Position numbers and translations under genes: made by a program. A DNA stretch of 64,000 nt from Jiella endophytica (lineage in GTDB: Bacteria; Pseudomonadota; Alphaproteobacteria; Rhizobiales; Rhizobiaceae), in NCBI RefSeq assembly GCF_004519335.1, contig NZ_SOZD01000005.1, positions 248,001-312,000 of the forward strand. The letters are read 5' to 3'. The notes below the pieces were generated by a model that searched no databases, was not told where the DNA came from, and was given only the letters and a program-made list of their open reading frames with translations. Below are positions 29,568-39,054 of the stretch, piece by piece (position 1 is the stretch's first letter; each line of letters starts with the position of its first letter).

Positions 29568-29875
29568 GCAAGAAGGCTTTCGACAAGATCGCAGAGGGTC
29601 TCGGCGAGGCGATCGCGATTTCGAAGGGAGAGATGAACCCGGCGAGGCTTTACGTCCCCGATGATATCGACGTTCGAAACCTGCGTATGCGTCTTGCGAT
29701 GAGCCAAGACGATTTCGCATCGGCGTTCGGCTTCACAATCAATCAGATTCGTGAATGGGAACAGGGCCGAGCGCGCCCCATCGGGGGCGTGCGCGCCTAT
29801 CTGTTCCTGATCGAGCGCGATCCGGAGAGCGTGCTGGCGCTGCTTCGGCAAAAGGACCCACGCGAAGCCGCCTGA
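29564..29875 (+). CDS. HigA-type antitoxin with HTH domain
   Basis: The 103-residue product has an Xre-type helix-turn-helix: DVRNLRMRLAMSQDDFASAFGFTINQIREWEQGRARP, about residues 39-75, with the N-terminal IAEGLGEAIAISKGE typical of HigA-2/COG2944 antitoxins. It should bind the toxin and repress the module. The gene order toxin-antitoxin is the HigBA order. Confidence 0.88.
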   Translation: MSKKAFDKIAEGLGEAIAISKGEMNPARLYVPDDIDVRNLRMRLAMSQDDFASAFGFTINQIREWEQGRARPIGGVRAYLFLIERDPESVLALLRQKDPREAA

Positions 29876-29886
29876 AGGGGTAGCGC

Positions 29887-29912
29887 GGCTCTCGCGAGAC
29901 TAGGCGAGAGCC
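29887..29912. terminator. Hairpin between convergent higA and ccoP
   Basis: GGCTCTCGC and GCGAGAGCC form a perfect 9-base stem around an 8-base loop. It lies in the 52-base gap between two convergent genes and could end transcription from both sides, although there is no T-run. Confidence 0.55.
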
Positions 29913-29927
29913 GTCGCGGATGCGCCG

Positions 29928-30800
29928 CTACTCGCCACCGCCCAGGCTGTGCACGTAGACCGTCAGCTCCTTCACCGTCGTCTCGCCCAACCGCTCGCCC
30001 CAGGCCGGCATCACCCCGTGGCGCGGTGCGGTGACTTGGGCGACGATGTCGGCCTTCGAGCTGCCATAGAGCCAGATCGCATCGTTGAGCCGCGGCGCGC
30101 CGATCTCGTGCATGCCTTCGCCCTTCTCGCCGTGGCAGGCCGCGCAGTTGTCGGCAAAGATCGCCTGTCCCTTCTCGACCGCCGCCTCGTCGCCGCTCCT
30201 GCCGCCGAGCGAAAGGACGTATTCCGCGACGTCGCCGATCTGCGTCCGGTCGAGGACGCCGTCCCGTCCGAAGGCCGGCATTTCCGAGATCCGCGTGTCG
30301 TCGTCGGTGGCGTAGCGGATGCCGTGTTCCAGCGTCGTGTGGATGGCGTCGAGCGAACCGCCCCACAGCCATGAATCGTCGTTGAGGTTGGGGTAGCCGG
30401 GCCCGCCTTCCGCGCCGGAGCCATGGCACTGGACGCAGTTGACCTTGAAGGCTGCCTTGCCGGCGGCAATGGCCGTCGGCCGAAGCTCCGGGTTCGCGGC
30501 GATTTCCTCGACGCCGAGCGAAGCGATCTCATCCAGCTTGCCGGCATTCGCGGCCTTGGCCTCCTCGATCGACGCCTCCAGCTGGCCGCGGCTCGACCAG
30601 CCGAGAAGCCCGCCGGTCGCCGAGTTGATCATCGGCCAGGCCGGATAGAGCACCGTGTAGACCAGCGCGAAGGCGATACAGCCGTAGAAGGTCCACAGCC
30701 ACCAGCGCGGCAGCGGGTTGTTGAGTTCCTTGATGCCGTCCCAGGAGTGGCCCGTGGTCTCGACACCGGTGATCTGATCGACGTCCCTGGTCTCGGCCAT
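29928..30800 (-). CDS. ccoP: cbb3 cytochrome c oxidase subunit III (CcoP)
   Basis: CcoP is the dihaem cytochrome c subunit that passes electrons into the cbb3 oxidase. The 290-residue product has an N-terminal helix (PRWWLWTFYGCIAFALVYTVLY), a first haem motif CVQCH and a second CAACH, and methionine ligands in ISEMPAFGRDG and HGVMPAWGERL. GYPNLNDDSWLWGG is a CcoP hallmark. AAGGAGG lies just before its ATG, inside the end of ccoQ. Confidence 0.97.
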   Translation of the reverse strand: MAETRDVDQITGVETTGHSWDGIKELNNPLPRWWLWTFYGCIAFALVYTVLYPAWPMINSATGGLLGWSSRGQLEASIEEAKAANAGKLDEIASLGVEEIAANPELRPTAIAAGKAAFKVNCVQCHGSGAEGGPGYPNLNDDSWLWGGSLDAIHTTLEHGIRYATDDDTRISEMPAFGRDGVLDRTQIGDVAEYVLSLGGRSGDEAAVEKGQAIFADNCAACHGEKGEGMHEIGAPRLNDAIWLYGSSKADIVAQVTAPRHGVMPAWGERLGETTVKELTVYVHSLGGGE

Positions 30801-30803
30801 GGG

Positions 30804-30959
30804 TCAGTCCTCCTTGAGGGGGATGGCGGCGGCATCGTCGGCCGCCTGGCGGGCGCCGGGGCGCAGCACGAAGCCGACTACGCCGAGGAAGAAGAGGGCC
30901 ATCGCAAGCAGCCCCCAGGAATCGGCGAATGCGCGCATGGCGTGATAGTCGAAGTCCAT
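30804..30959 (-). CDS. ccoQ: cbb3 oxidase subunit CcoQ
   Basis: CcoQ is a small one-helix subunit that stabilises the oxidase. The 51-residue product, too short for usual gene finding, begins MDFDYHAMRAFADSWGLLAM, has one hydrophobic helix (LLAMALFFLGVVGFVL) and ends AAAIPLKED. It lies between ccoO and ccoP in the standard order with gaps of 12 and 3 bases. Confidence 0.93.
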   Translation of the reverse strand: MDFDYHAMRAFADSWGLLAMALFFLGVVGFVLRPGARQAADDAAAIPLKED

Positions 30960-30971
30960 CTGCGTCGCCTC

Positions 30972-31775
30972 CTAGCGCTGGTTTTCCTGCGGCTCGTAGG
31001 CCGAGAAATCGACCAGCGTGCCGAGCATCTGCAGATAGGCGACGAGGGCGTCCATCTCGGTCAGGCGCTGGGGATTGCCGTCGAAATCGGCGACCACCGC
31101 CTTCGGATAGCGGGCGAGCAGCCCCGAAGTGTCGCCGTCCGGATCGACCTGCGCCCTCAGATCGGCGGCGGCGTTCTCGACCATCTCGTCGCTGTAGGGC
31201 ACGCCGACGTCGCGATTGGCCGCGAGGTGGCCGGCCGGATCCTTCATGTCGAGATCTGCCTGCATCAGGAAGCCGTAGGACGGCATGATCGATTCCGGCA
31301 CGACAGAGCGCGGCTCGATCAGGTGCTGCACCTGCCATTCGTCGGAGTAGCGGCCGCCGACCCTGGCGAGATCCGGGCCGGTGCGCTTGGAGCCCCACTG
31401 GAACGGATGATCGAACATCGATTCCGCCGCCAGCGAATAGTGGCCGTAGCGCTCGGTCTCGTCCCGGAACGGGCGGATCATCTGGCTGTGGCAGTTGTAG
31501 CAGCCTTCGCGGATGTAGATGTTGCGCCCGGCGAGCTCGAGCGGCGAGTAGGGCCGCATCCCCTCCACCTTCTCGATGGTGTTCTGCAGGTAGAAGAGCG
31601 GGGCGATCTCGACGATGCCGCCGATCGTCACCACCAGGAACGACAGGACGAGGAGCAATGTGACGTTGCGCTCGATCTTGCCGTGATGGGCGAGGATGCC
31701 GCGGGCGACGGGGTCGGCCTTCAATTCGGGCCGCGCGCCGTCGAGGGCGGGATTGGAGTTGCTGGATTGGGTCAT
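30972..31775 (-). CDS. ccoO: cbb3 cytochrome c oxidase subunit II (CcoO)
   Basis: CcoO is the monohaem cytochrome c subunit. The 267-residue product has an N-terminal anchor ([20 protein letters not shown]), the haem motif [12 protein letters not shown] and the methionine ligand region [26 protein letters not shown] near the end is conserved. A 30-residue N-terminal extension precedes the helix. ccoQ follows after 12 bases. Confidence 0.97.
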   Translation of the reverse strand: MTQSSNSNPALDGARPELKADPVARGILAHHGKIERNVTLLLVLSFLVVTIGGIVEIAPLFYLQNTIEKVEGMRPYSPLELAGRNIYIREGCYNCHSQMIRPFRDETERYGHYSLAAESMFDHPFQWGSKRTGPDLARVGGRYSDEWQVQHLIEPRSVVPESIMPSYGFLMQADLDMKDPAGHLAANRDVGVPYSDEMVENAAADLRAQVDPDGDTSGLLARYPKAVVADFDGNPQRLTEMDALVAYLQMLGTLVDFSAYEPQENQR

Positions 31776-31785
31776 CGGTCGATCC

Positions 31786-33447
31786 TCACTCCGCCGGCTG
31801 CAGGGCGCTGCCCATCGGCACCTCCCGGCGGATTTCGCCGCGGATGGTCTTGTAGACGTTGAAGGCCATGATCAGAGCGCCCGCGAGGTACATCACCCCG
31901 CCCAGCATGCGCATCACATAGTAGGGATGCATGGCCGCGACGGTCTCGGCGAAGGAGTAGACGAGGTAGCCGTCCTCCCCGTATTCCCGCCACATCAGGC
32001 CCTGCATGATGCCCGACACCCACATGACCGCGGCGTAGACGACGATGCCGAGCGTCGCGAGCCAGAAGTGCCAGTTGACGAGGCGCAGCGAGTAGAGCCG
32101 CTCGCGCTGCCAGAGCTTCGGCGTCAGGTGGTAGACCGCCCCGAAGGAGATCATGCCGACCCAGCCGAGCGCGCCGGAATGGACGTGGCCGATGGTCCAG
32201 TCGGTGTAGTGGCTGAGCGAATTCACCGACTTGATCGACATCATCGGACCCTCGAAGGTCGACATGCCGTAGAAGGCGACCGACATCACCATCATCCGCA
32301 GCACCGGATCGGTCCTGAGCTTGTCCCAGGCGCCGGAGAGCGTCATCAGGCCGTTGATCATGCCGCCCCAGGAGGGCATCCACAGCATGATCGAGAACAC
32401 CATGCCGAGGGTCTGCGCCCAGTCGGGCAGGGCGGTGTAGTGGAGGTGGTGCGGGCCGGCCCAGATGTAGAGGAAGATCAGCGCCCAGAAGTGGATGATC
32501 GACAGCCGGTAGGAATAGACCGGCCGGTTCGCCTGCTTCGGGATGAAGTAGTACATCATGCCGAGGAAGCCGGCGGTCAGGAAGAAGCCGACGGCGTTAT
32601 GGCCGTACCACCACTGGGTCAGCGCATCCTGGACACCGGAGAAGGCCGAGTAGCTCTTGGCGCCGAGAAACGACACCGGCATCGACAGGTTGTTGACCAC
32701 GTGCAGCATCGCGATGGTCACGATGAAGCTCAGATAGAACCAGTTGGCGACGTAGATGTGCGGTTCGCGGCGCTTCACCAGCGTACCGAGGAAGACCGCC
32801 AGATAGGCGACCCAGACGACGGTCAGCCACAGGTCGACATACCATTCCGGCTCGGCATATTCCCGCCCCTCGGTGATGCCGAGGAGATAGCCGGTCGCCG
32901 CCATGACGATGAACAGCTGGTAGCCCCAGAAGACGAACCAGGCGAGGTTGCCGCCCCACAGCCGCGCCCGGCAGGTGCGCTGCACGACATGGAAGGAGGT
33001 GGCGAGAAGGGCGTTGCCGCCGAAGGCGAAGATCACCGCCGAGGTGTGCAGCGGCCGCAGCCGGCCGAAATTGAACCAGGGCTGGATGTTGAGGTCCGGC
33101 CAGGCGAGCTGCGAGGCGATGACGACGCCAACGAGCAGGCCGACGACGGCCCAGAACACCGTGGCGACGACGCCGTAGCGCACCACCTCGTCCAGATAGG
33201 CGACGGTGGTGCCCTCGCTCGCCGCGGTGGCACCGGCAGCGGCCTTGCCGCTGCCGTCGGCCCTCAGCGGGATCATCTTGTCGCCGGAAAAGTCGATCCG
33301 GCGCATCAGGACGATCGTCGCCAGCGCCAGCACGATGAACAGCACATAGGCGTGCTGGCGGAATGGCTCGTCGGCGGCAAAGCCGGCGCCAAGAAGCGCC
33401 AGAAACGCGGCCAGACCGACGAGCATCGTCTCGGTCGTATATTTCAT
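31786..33447 (-). CDS. ccoN: cbb3 cytochrome c oxidase subunit I (CcoN)
   Basis: CcoN is the catalytic subunit with haems b and b3 and CuB; it reduces oxygen with high affinity. The 553-residue product has about twelve helices; characteristic blocks are [20 protein letters not shown] with the CuB histidine, [15 protein letters not shown] with the histidine pair, and [16 protein letters not shown]. An N-terminal extension of two extra helices is common in rhizobial CcoN. It starts the ccoNOQP operon with an FNR/FixK box about 100 bases upstream. Confidence 0.98.
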   Translation of the reverse strand: MKYTTETMLVGLAAFLALLGAGFAADEPFRQHAYVLFIVLALATIVLMRRIDFSGDKMIPLRADGSGKAAAGATAASEGTTVAYLDEVVRYGVVATVFWAVVGLLVGVVIASQLAWPDLNIQPWFNFGRLRPLHTSAVIFAFGGNALLATSFHVVQRTCRARLWGGNLAWFVFWGYQLFIVMAATGYLLGITEGREYAEPEWYVDLWLTVVWVAYLAVFLGTLVKRREPHIYVANWFYLSFIVTIAMLHVVNNLSMPVSFLGAKSYSAFSGVQDALTQWWYGHNAVGFFLTAGFLGMMYYFIPKQANRPVYSYRLSIIHFWALIFLYIWAGPHHLHYTALPDWAQTLGMVFSIMLWMPSWGGMINGLMTLSGAWDKLRTDPVLRMMVMSVAFYGMSTFEGPMMSIKSVNSLSHYTDWTIGHVHSGALGWVGMISFGAVYHLTPKLWQRERLYSLRLVNWHFWLATLGIVVYAAVMWVSGIMQGLMWREYGEDGYLVYSFAETVAAMHPYYVMRMLGGVMYLAGALIMAFNVYKTIRGEIRREVPMGSALQPAE

Positions 33448-33547
33448 GGATTTGCCACCCTCCGTCGGTCGGGCCCCGGCGCCCCGCGGCTGTGCCGGAC
33501 GCGCCCTGGACGAGGGTTCAACTGCCAGTTCGTCGGGCGAGGCGCTT

Positions 33548-33561
33548 TGACATAGGTCAAG
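33548..33561. promoter_or_regulatory. FNR/FixK-type box between ccoN and the hemerythrin-hemN genes
   Basis: TTGACATAGGTCAA has perfect dyad arms (TTGAC/GTCAA) around four bases, close to the consensus TTGAT-N4-ATCAA. Centred at 33554.5, it would place class II starts near 33513 for ccoN and near 33596 for the divergent gene. Both are plausible, so one box may serve both directions. Confidence 0.78.
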
Positions 33562-33625
33562 GCGTCCGGTCGCCGGCGTGGCGACAAATGACGGTACGCA
33601 TCCTCGCTATCGGAGCCGTTCCGCG

Positions 33626-34333
33626 ATGTTTGAGCCGAGATTCCCGTCGCCGCGTTCTTCCCGACGTCGAGCCATGGACGACAAAGGCGAACACGTCGTC
33701 GTCATGCTGCCTCTGCCCGTGGCGGTGGAGCGCGGCGCGTCGGCTGCGGTGGAGCGCGCCGAGCGCCTCGGCGCGGCTCTCGGCCGTATCAAAGCCGTCA
33801 TGCAGCCGGCAGTCCTGGCCGAGCTTCGCCGGGAGCTCGCCGTCCAGCGCCGGCTCTGCGATTCGCTCGAGGCAATTGCCGACGCCCTGCCGGACAATCT
33901 CGACCACCAGCATACGCTGCATGTCGCCCGCTCGATCGGATCGATCGTGCGGCGTGCCCACGCCTTCGAGGAGACGACGATCTTTCCGCTGCTCGACCGC
34001 AGCTTCAGGAACCGGCCGCAGCTCGCGGCGACGCTCGAACGGCTGCATTTCGAGCACTGGGAGGACGAGAGCTTCGCCGAGGAGCTGGCCGAAAAGCTCA
34101 TCGACTACGTCAAGGCCGCCGCCGCAAGGCCCGGGCCGCTGGCGCCCCGCTGCGCGGCCTCGGTGCCGCGGGTCGGAGTCTTCGGAACGATCGTGAGCGG
34201 CCCGCTGTCGATCTCGGCCGATCCGGTCGCCGAGGCCCTCGGCTACATGCTGCGCGGTTTCTTCGAGGGGCTGCGCCGGCACATCGCCTTCGAGGAGGAG
34301 CATCTCCTTCCGCTTCTCGGAGAGATCGGGTGA
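33626..34333 (+). CDS. Hemerythrin (HHE) domain protein
   Basis: The product has hemerythrin-type iron ligands spread over a helical bundle: HTLHVARSIGSIVRRAHAFEE, LERLHFEHWEDESFAEEL and GLRRHIAFEEEHLLPLL. Such proteins sense or scavenge oxygen or NO, or repair iron-sulfur centres. The start is uncertain: 33578, 33626 and 33674 are in frame. I chose 33626 (235 residues) because a GGAG lies 10 bases before it and an FNR-activated transcript would begin near 33596, after the first candidate. hemN follows after 4 bases. Confidence 0.82.
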   Translation: MFEPRFPSPRSSRRRAMDDKGEHVVVMLPLPVAVERGASAAVERAERLGAALGRIKAVMQPAVLAELRRELAVQRRLCDSLEAIADALPDNLDHQHTLHVARSIGSIVRRAHAFEETTIFPLLDRSFRNRPQLAATLERLHFEHWEDESFAEELAEKLIDYVKAAAARPGPLAPRCAASVPRVGVFGTIVSGPLSISADPVAEALGYMLRGFFEGLRRHIAFEEEHLLPLLGEIG

Positions 34334-34337
34334 GACC

Positions 34338-35714
34338 ATGACCGCCATCAACGCCGCGACGATCGACCACGACGCCGTCCTCGCGCGATACGGGGCGGAG
34401 GTGCCCCGTTATACGAGCTACCCGACGGCGCCGCATTTTGCCGCTGACAGCGCCGGGTCGCTCGCCGCCGAACTTCAAGGCGGCCTCGATCCGCAGATGC
34501 CGGCTTCGGTCTATCTGCACATTCCGTTCTGCGACCGGCTCTGCTGGTTCTGCGGCTGCCACACCAAGCAGACCCGCCGCTACGACCCCGTCGCCGCCTA
34601 TGTCGGTTCGCTGGTTCTTGAGATCGCCGCCTTCCGCCGCAGCCTGGGCTTTGCGCCGCGGCTCGGCGCGCTGCATCTCGGCGGCGGTTCGCCAAGCTTC
34701 CTGACGGGGGAGGATCTGGCGCGGATTTCCGAGGCGCTGCACGAGGCGTTCGACTTTGTGTCCGGCGCCGAGATCAGCGTCGAGATCGACCCGTCCGACG
34801 TCACCGCCGAGACCCTGGCCGGCCTCAGGCAACTCGAAATGACCAGAGCCTCGATCGGCGTCCAGGACTTCGATCCCGCCGTGCAGGCGGCGATCAACCG
34901 GCCGCAGAGCTTCGAGCAGACCCGCGACGTCATCGCCGAGCTGCGCTCGTCCGGGCTCGTCTCCGTCAATGTCGACGTGCTCTACGGCCTGCCGCTGCAG
35001 ACGCCGGAACGGCTGGACGCGACGGTCGATCAGGTGATCGCGCTGCAGCCGGAGCGCGTGGCGCTGTTCGGCTATGCCCATGTGCCGCACGCCAGGAAGC
35101 ACCAGACGATGATCCGCGAGGAGGACCTGCCGTGCCGCAAGGCGCGGCTGGCCGATGCCGAGCGCGCGTCGAGCAGCTTCCGTCTCGCGGGATACGAGGC
35201 GATCGGCATCGACCATTTCGCCCGGCACGGCGATCCCCTCGCCAAGGCAGCCCGCTCCGGCGGGCTGCACCGGAATTTTCAGGGCTATACCGCCGATCCG
35301 CACGAAACGCTGATCGGCTTCGGCGCCTCGGCGATATCGAGTTTTCCCGGCGGCTATATCCAGAACACCGTGCCGACCGGGCTCTACCGCGACCAGGTCG
35401 ATCGCGGCGAGGTGCCGGCCGCCCGCGGCTATCGGCTGACCCTCGACGACCGCATCCGCGGCGCGATGATCGAGCGGCTGATGTGCGACTTTGCGATCGG
35501 CTTCGACGATCTCACGGCGCGTTTCGGCCTTGCCGCCGCGCCCTATGTCCGCGATGCGCAGCGACTGGCCGCGAGCGATACGCACGGCATGACCCGCATT
35601 TCCGGTCGCCGCTTCGTCATCAAGCCGGAGGCGCGCTCGCTCACACGCGTCGTCGCCTCCTGGTTCGACGCTCATCTCTTCAGCGCCGAGGCGCGCTATT
35701 CGAAGGCTGTTTGA
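34338..35714 (+). CDS. hemN: Oxygen-independent coproporphyrinogen III oxidase
   Basis: HemN is a radical-SAM enzyme that decarboxylates coproporphyrinogen III under low oxygen in haem synthesis. The 458-residue product has VPRYTSYPTAPHF, the cluster motif CDRLCWFCGCHTKQ (CxxxCxxC plus HemN's extra cysteine), LHLGGGSPSFL and SIGVQDFDPAVQAAINR. It follows the hemerythrin gene by 4 bases and so should share the FNR/FixK-type promoter with haem-demanding cbb3 oxidase. Confidence 0.97.
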   Translation: MTAINAATIDHDAVLARYGAEVPRYTSYPTAPHFAADSAGSLAAELQGGLDPQMPASVYLHIPFCDRLCWFCGCHTKQTRRYDPVAAYVGSLVLEIAAFRRSLGFAPRLGALHLGGGSPSFLTGEDLARISEALHEAFDFVSGAEISVEIDPSDVTAETLAGLRQLEMTRASIGVQDFDPAVQAAINRPQSFEQTRDVIAELRSSGLVSVNVDVLYGLPLQTPERLDATVDQVIALQPERVALFGYAHVPHARKHQTMIREEDLPCRKARLADAERASSSFRLAGYEAIGIDHFARHGDPLAKAARSGGLHRNFQGYTADPHETLIGFGASAISSFPGGYIQNTVPTGLYRDQVDRGEVPAARGYRLTLDDRIRGAMIERLMCDFAIGFDDLTARFGLAAAPYVRDAQRLAASDTHGMTRISGRRFVIKPEARSLTRVVASWFDAHLFSAEARYSKAV

Positions 35715-35720
35715 GCCATC

Positions 35721-35738
35721 GTCCTGCGGCCGCAGGAC
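35721..35738 (+). terminator. Probable intrinsic terminator after hemN
   Basis: GTCCTGCGG and CCGCAGGAC are perfectly complementary and are followed by GCATTTCTTTTC, a T-rich tract. It begins 6 bases after the hemN stop. The rest of the gap to the helicase gene holds only a probable promoter region. Confidence 0.65.
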
Positions 35739-35918
35739 GCATTTCTTTTCGGCAGGGCGCCATCGGGGCGAGAGGGCGCCGCCGGCCGTACCGTGGCCGG
35801 CTGCTGCCGTGATGCGATGCAATTTGAAGCTGGCGCCCCGCTGTGGCATAGGAGCGGCGGGCGGGCATCCCGATGAGAGGGTAGCCGCACTGGCTCGCCG
35901 CCCTTTCCGAGGATATTC

Positions 35919-37787
35919 ATGCCGTTTCGCACGACCATCGCCCCGCTCGTCCGGGCTCTCTTAGAGCGTGGCTACGAGGAGCCGACGCCTGTTCAGGACG
36001 CGGTCCTGGAGGAAGGCACGGAGAGCCGCGACCTGCTGGTTTCGGCCCAGACCGGCTCGGGCAAGACCATCGCCTACGGGCTCGCGATCGCGACGACGCT
36101 GCTCGGTGAAAGCGAAAGGTTTGCGCCTGAGGCCATGCCGGCGGCGCTGATCGTCGCGCCGACCCGCGAACTGGCGATCCAGGTGACGAGCGAGCTTTCC
36201 TGGCTCTACGCCCAGACCGGGGCCGAGATCGTCACCTGTGTCGGCGGGATGGACCCCCGCGCCGAGCGCCGCAGGCTCGACCGCGGCGCCCACATCGTCG
36301 TCGGAACGCCGGGACGGCTGCGCGATCACCTGGAGCGCGGGGCGCTGAAGATCGGCGCGCTGAAGGCGCTGGTTCTCGACGAGGCCGACGAGATGCTCAA
36401 TCTCGGTTTCCGCGAGGATCTGGAGTTCCTGCTCGAGGCGACGCCGGCGGAACGGCGTACGCTGCTGTTCTCCGCCACATTGCCGAAGACCATCATGGCG
36501 ATGGCGCGCCAGTATCAGCGCGGCGCCCTGCGCATCGAGGTCGCCAAGGGCACGGCCGGCCATGCCGACATCGAATACCGGGCGATCCGCATCGCGCCGA
36601 ACGAGGTCGAGCACGCCATCGTCAACGTCCTGCGCGAGGCCGAGTCGCCGAGCGCCATCGTCTTCTGCAACACCCGCGAGTCGGTCCGCCATCTCTCCTC
36701 CGGCCTGATCGAGCGGGGCTTTGCCGCCGTGACGCTGTCCGGCGAGCTCGGCCAGGCGGAACGGAACCAGGCGATGCAGGCGCTGCGCGACGGCCGGGCG
36801 CGGGTGTGCGTCGCGACCGACGTCGCGGCGCGGGGCATCGACCTGCCGAGCCTCGGCCTCGTCATCCATGCGGAACTGCCGAGCGACGCCGAAACCCTGC
36901 AGCACCGGTCGGGCCGCACCGGCCGGGCGGGCAGGAAGGGCGTCTCGGCGCTGCTGGTGCCAATCTCCCGGCGCCGCAAGGCCGAGCGTCTGCTTGCCGA
37001 AGCCAATCTTCGCGCCGTCTGGTCCGGAGCGCCGTCGGCCGAGACGATCCGCCGGCTCGACGAGGATCGGCTCCTGTCGGATCCGCTTCTCACCGAGCCG
37101 GCCGGAGACGAGGATCTCGCCGTGGCGCGGCGACTTCTGGAAAACCGCAGCGCCGAGGATCTCGCGGCGGCGCTGGCGCGGCTTTACCGCGCCCGGCTGC
37201 CGGCGCCCGAGGACGTCTTCGACCCGGGCTTCGGGCCGGACCCGAAGGCCGGCAAGGACTTCGCCGGCAAGGGCCGGAAGGGCGGCGAGGGCGAGCGGGC
37301 GGCGAGGGAGCATGTGCGCGGCGGCCCGGTGGTCTGGTTCCACATGGATGTCGGCCGGCGCAACAATGCCGATCCGAAGTGGCTGCTGCCGCTGATCTGC
37401 CGGCGCGGCAAGATCACCCGCCAGGAGATCGGGGCGATCAAGATCTACGATCGCGAGACGAAGTTCGAAATCGCCGAGAGCGTTGCGAAGAAGTTCGCGA
37501 GCACTGCCGAGGTCAGCGACGGCGACGACATCACCATCAGCCTTGCCGACGGGCCGGCCGGCGACGCGCCGCCGCGTGGCAAGTTCGGCAAGGGAAAGCC
37601 GGGGGGGAAACCGGGCGGAAAGGGCGGCAAGCCGTTTGCGGGCGGCGGCAGGCCGGAGAATTTCGACCAGCCGCGCGGCAAGAAGCCGGCACACCGCAAG
37701 GGTGCCAAGCCAGGAAGCGCCGGGACCTCGTCACCGGCCGGAGCGCCACAGGGCAAACCGCGCAAGGAGCGCCGGCCGAAGGGCTGA
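35919..37787 (+). CDS. DEAD-box RNA helicase with DbpA-type RNA-binding domain
   Basis: The 622-residue product has the Q motif (YEEPTPVQDAVL), Walker A AQTGSGKT, PTRELAIQV, VGTPGRL, DEAD in VLDEADEML, SAT, and HRSGRTGRAGRKG in the second RecA domain. Residues about 470-545 (VWFHMDVGRRNNADPKWLLP, then RRGKITRQEIGAIKIYD) form a DbpA/CsdA-type RNA-binding domain. A glycine/lysine-rich tail follows. It is likely involved in ribosome assembly or cold-stress RNA remodelling. Confidence 0.93.
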   Translation: MPFRTTIAPLVRALLERGYEEPTPVQDAVLEEGTESRDLLVSAQTGSGKTIAYGLAIATTLLGESERFAPEAMPAALIVAPTRELAIQVTSELSWLYAQTGAEIVTCVGGMDPRAERRRLDRGAHIVVGTPGRLRDHLERGALKIGALKALVLDEADEMLNLGFREDLEFLLEATPAERRTLLFSATLPKTIMAMARQYQRGALRIEVAKGTAGHADIEYRAIRIAPNEVEHAIVNVLREAESPSAIVFCNTRESVRHLSSGLIERGFAAVTLSGELGQAERNQAMQALRDGRARVCVATDVAARGIDLPSLGLVIHAELPSDAETLQHRSGRTGRAGRKGVSALLVPISRRRKAERLLAEANLRAVWSGAPSAETIRRLDEDRLLSDPLLTEPAGDEDLAVARRLLENRSAEDLAAALARLYRARLPAPEDVFDPGFGPDPKAGKDFAGKGRKGGEGERAAREHVRGGPVVWFHMDVGRRNNADPKWLLPLICRRGKITRQEIGAIKIYDRETKFEIAESVAKKFASTAEVSDGDDITISLADGPAGDAPPRGKFGKGKPGGKPGGKGGKPFAGGGRPENFDQPRGKKPAHRKGAKPGSAGTSSPAGAPQGKPRKERRPKG

Positions 37788-37790
37788 GCC

Positions 37791-39047
37791 TCACAGCATC
37801 GTCGCGAGCAAGGCCAGCGCCAGCGCCGGCAGCGTGACAATGATGCCGACCTTGAGAAACGGCAGCGCGCCGTAGGCGATGCCCTCGCGCCGCAGGGCGA
37901 TGAGCCACAGGATCGTCGCCAGCGAGCCGGTGACCGAAATGTTCGGGCCGAGGTCGATGCCGATCAGGATCGCGTCGGTCACATGCGGCGGCGCATCGGC
38001 CGCCGCCACGACGCCGCCGGAAACGAGGCCGAGCGGCAGGTTGTTGGTAAGGTTGGTCAGCACCGCGACGACACCTCCGACGACCGGCGCGGCGAGCGCC
38101 CCCGTCTCCTGAACGGTGGCCTGCAGAGCCGCAACGAGCGCGGCTTCGAGTCCGATCCCATCGAGTGCCCGGACGATGACGAAAAGCCCTGCGACGAGGA
38201 CGAGGGTCGACCAGGAGACGCCCGAAAGCGCGGGAAACGGGCTGCGCCTTTCGGCGAGCGTCACGAAGGCGAGCGTAGCGGCGCCCGCCATCGCCGTCGG
38301 CAGGCCGAGTTCGGTGCCGAGCGCCGAGGCGGTCAGTAGCGCAGCGACCGCCAGGATCAGCCCGATCGCGGCGATCCGCCCGCCGCGCGAAAGCCGCGGC
38401 GTTGCGGCCGGCTGCACGATCGCAGTGCCGAGAGATTTCCGCGTGATCAGGAACAGCGCGCCATAGGTGGCGAGGATCGCCGCGAGCGAGGGCAGGGCGA
38501 AACGGGCGAGCCACGCGCCGAGCGGCGGGATCGCCTCGCCGAAGACGACGATGTTCGCAGGATTGGAGATCGGCAGGACGAAGGAGGCGGCGTTGGCGAC
38601 GAAGGCGCAGGCGAGGAGATAGGGGATCGGATCCTTCACCTTGGCAGCGCGGGCAACAGCGATGACCGCGGGCGTCAGGACGACCGCCGTCGCGTCGTTG
38701 GAGAGGAACACCGTCACCGCCGTTCCGACCAGATAGACCAGCGCGAAGAGCCTCTGCGGCGAGCCTTTTGCCGCTCCTGCCGCGCGGGCGGCGAGATAGT
38801 CGAACAGGCCCTCGCGCCGGGCGATTTCGGCCAGCAGCATCATCCCGGCGAGAAAGAGGTAGACGTCTGTGCCGGCCGCGATGCCTTGCAGGGCGTCTGC
38901 CGGCGAAAGCAGCTGCAGCGCCACAAGGAGCGCCGCACCGGCAGTCGCGAAGACCCATTCCGACCAGCCGAAGGGCCGCAGGATGACGCCGCCGACGGCA
39001 AGGGTGGAAATGACGCCCGTTGCGGCGACGGCGACGGGTGGGCTCAA
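37791..39047 (-). CDS. ArsB/NhaD-superfamily anion permease
   Basis: The 418-residue product has about eleven helices and motifs of arsenite permeases: VFLSNDATAVVLTPAVIAVA, NAASFVLPISNPANIVVFG, LTNLTNNLPLGL and GIDLGPNISVTGSLATILWL. This supports an arsenite/antimonite pump, but no arsR, arsC or arsA is nearby, so the substrate is an inference. It converges with the helicase gene only 3 bases away and lies 7 bases after an ICMT-like gene on the same strand. Confidence 0.87.
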   Translation of the reverse strand: MSPPVAVAATGVISTLAVGGVILRPFGWSEWVFATAGAALLVALQLLSPADALQGIAAGTDVYLFLAGMMLLAEIARREGLFDYLAARAAGAAKGSPQRLFALVYLVGTAVTVFLSNDATAVVLTPAVIAVARAAKVKDPIPYLLACAFVANAASFVLPISNPANIVVFGEAIPPLGAWLARFALPSLAAILATYGALFLITRKSLGTAIVQPAATPRLSRGGRIAAIGLILAVAALLTASALGTELGLPTAMAGAATLAFVTLAERRSPFPALSGVSWSTLVLVAGLFVIVRALDGIGLEAALVAALQATVQETGALAAPVVGGVVAVLTNLTNNLPLGLVSGGVVAAADAPPHVTDAILIGIDLGPNISVTGSLATILWLIALRREGIAYGALPFLKVGIIVTLPALALALLATML

Positions 39048-39054
39048 GGCTGCC

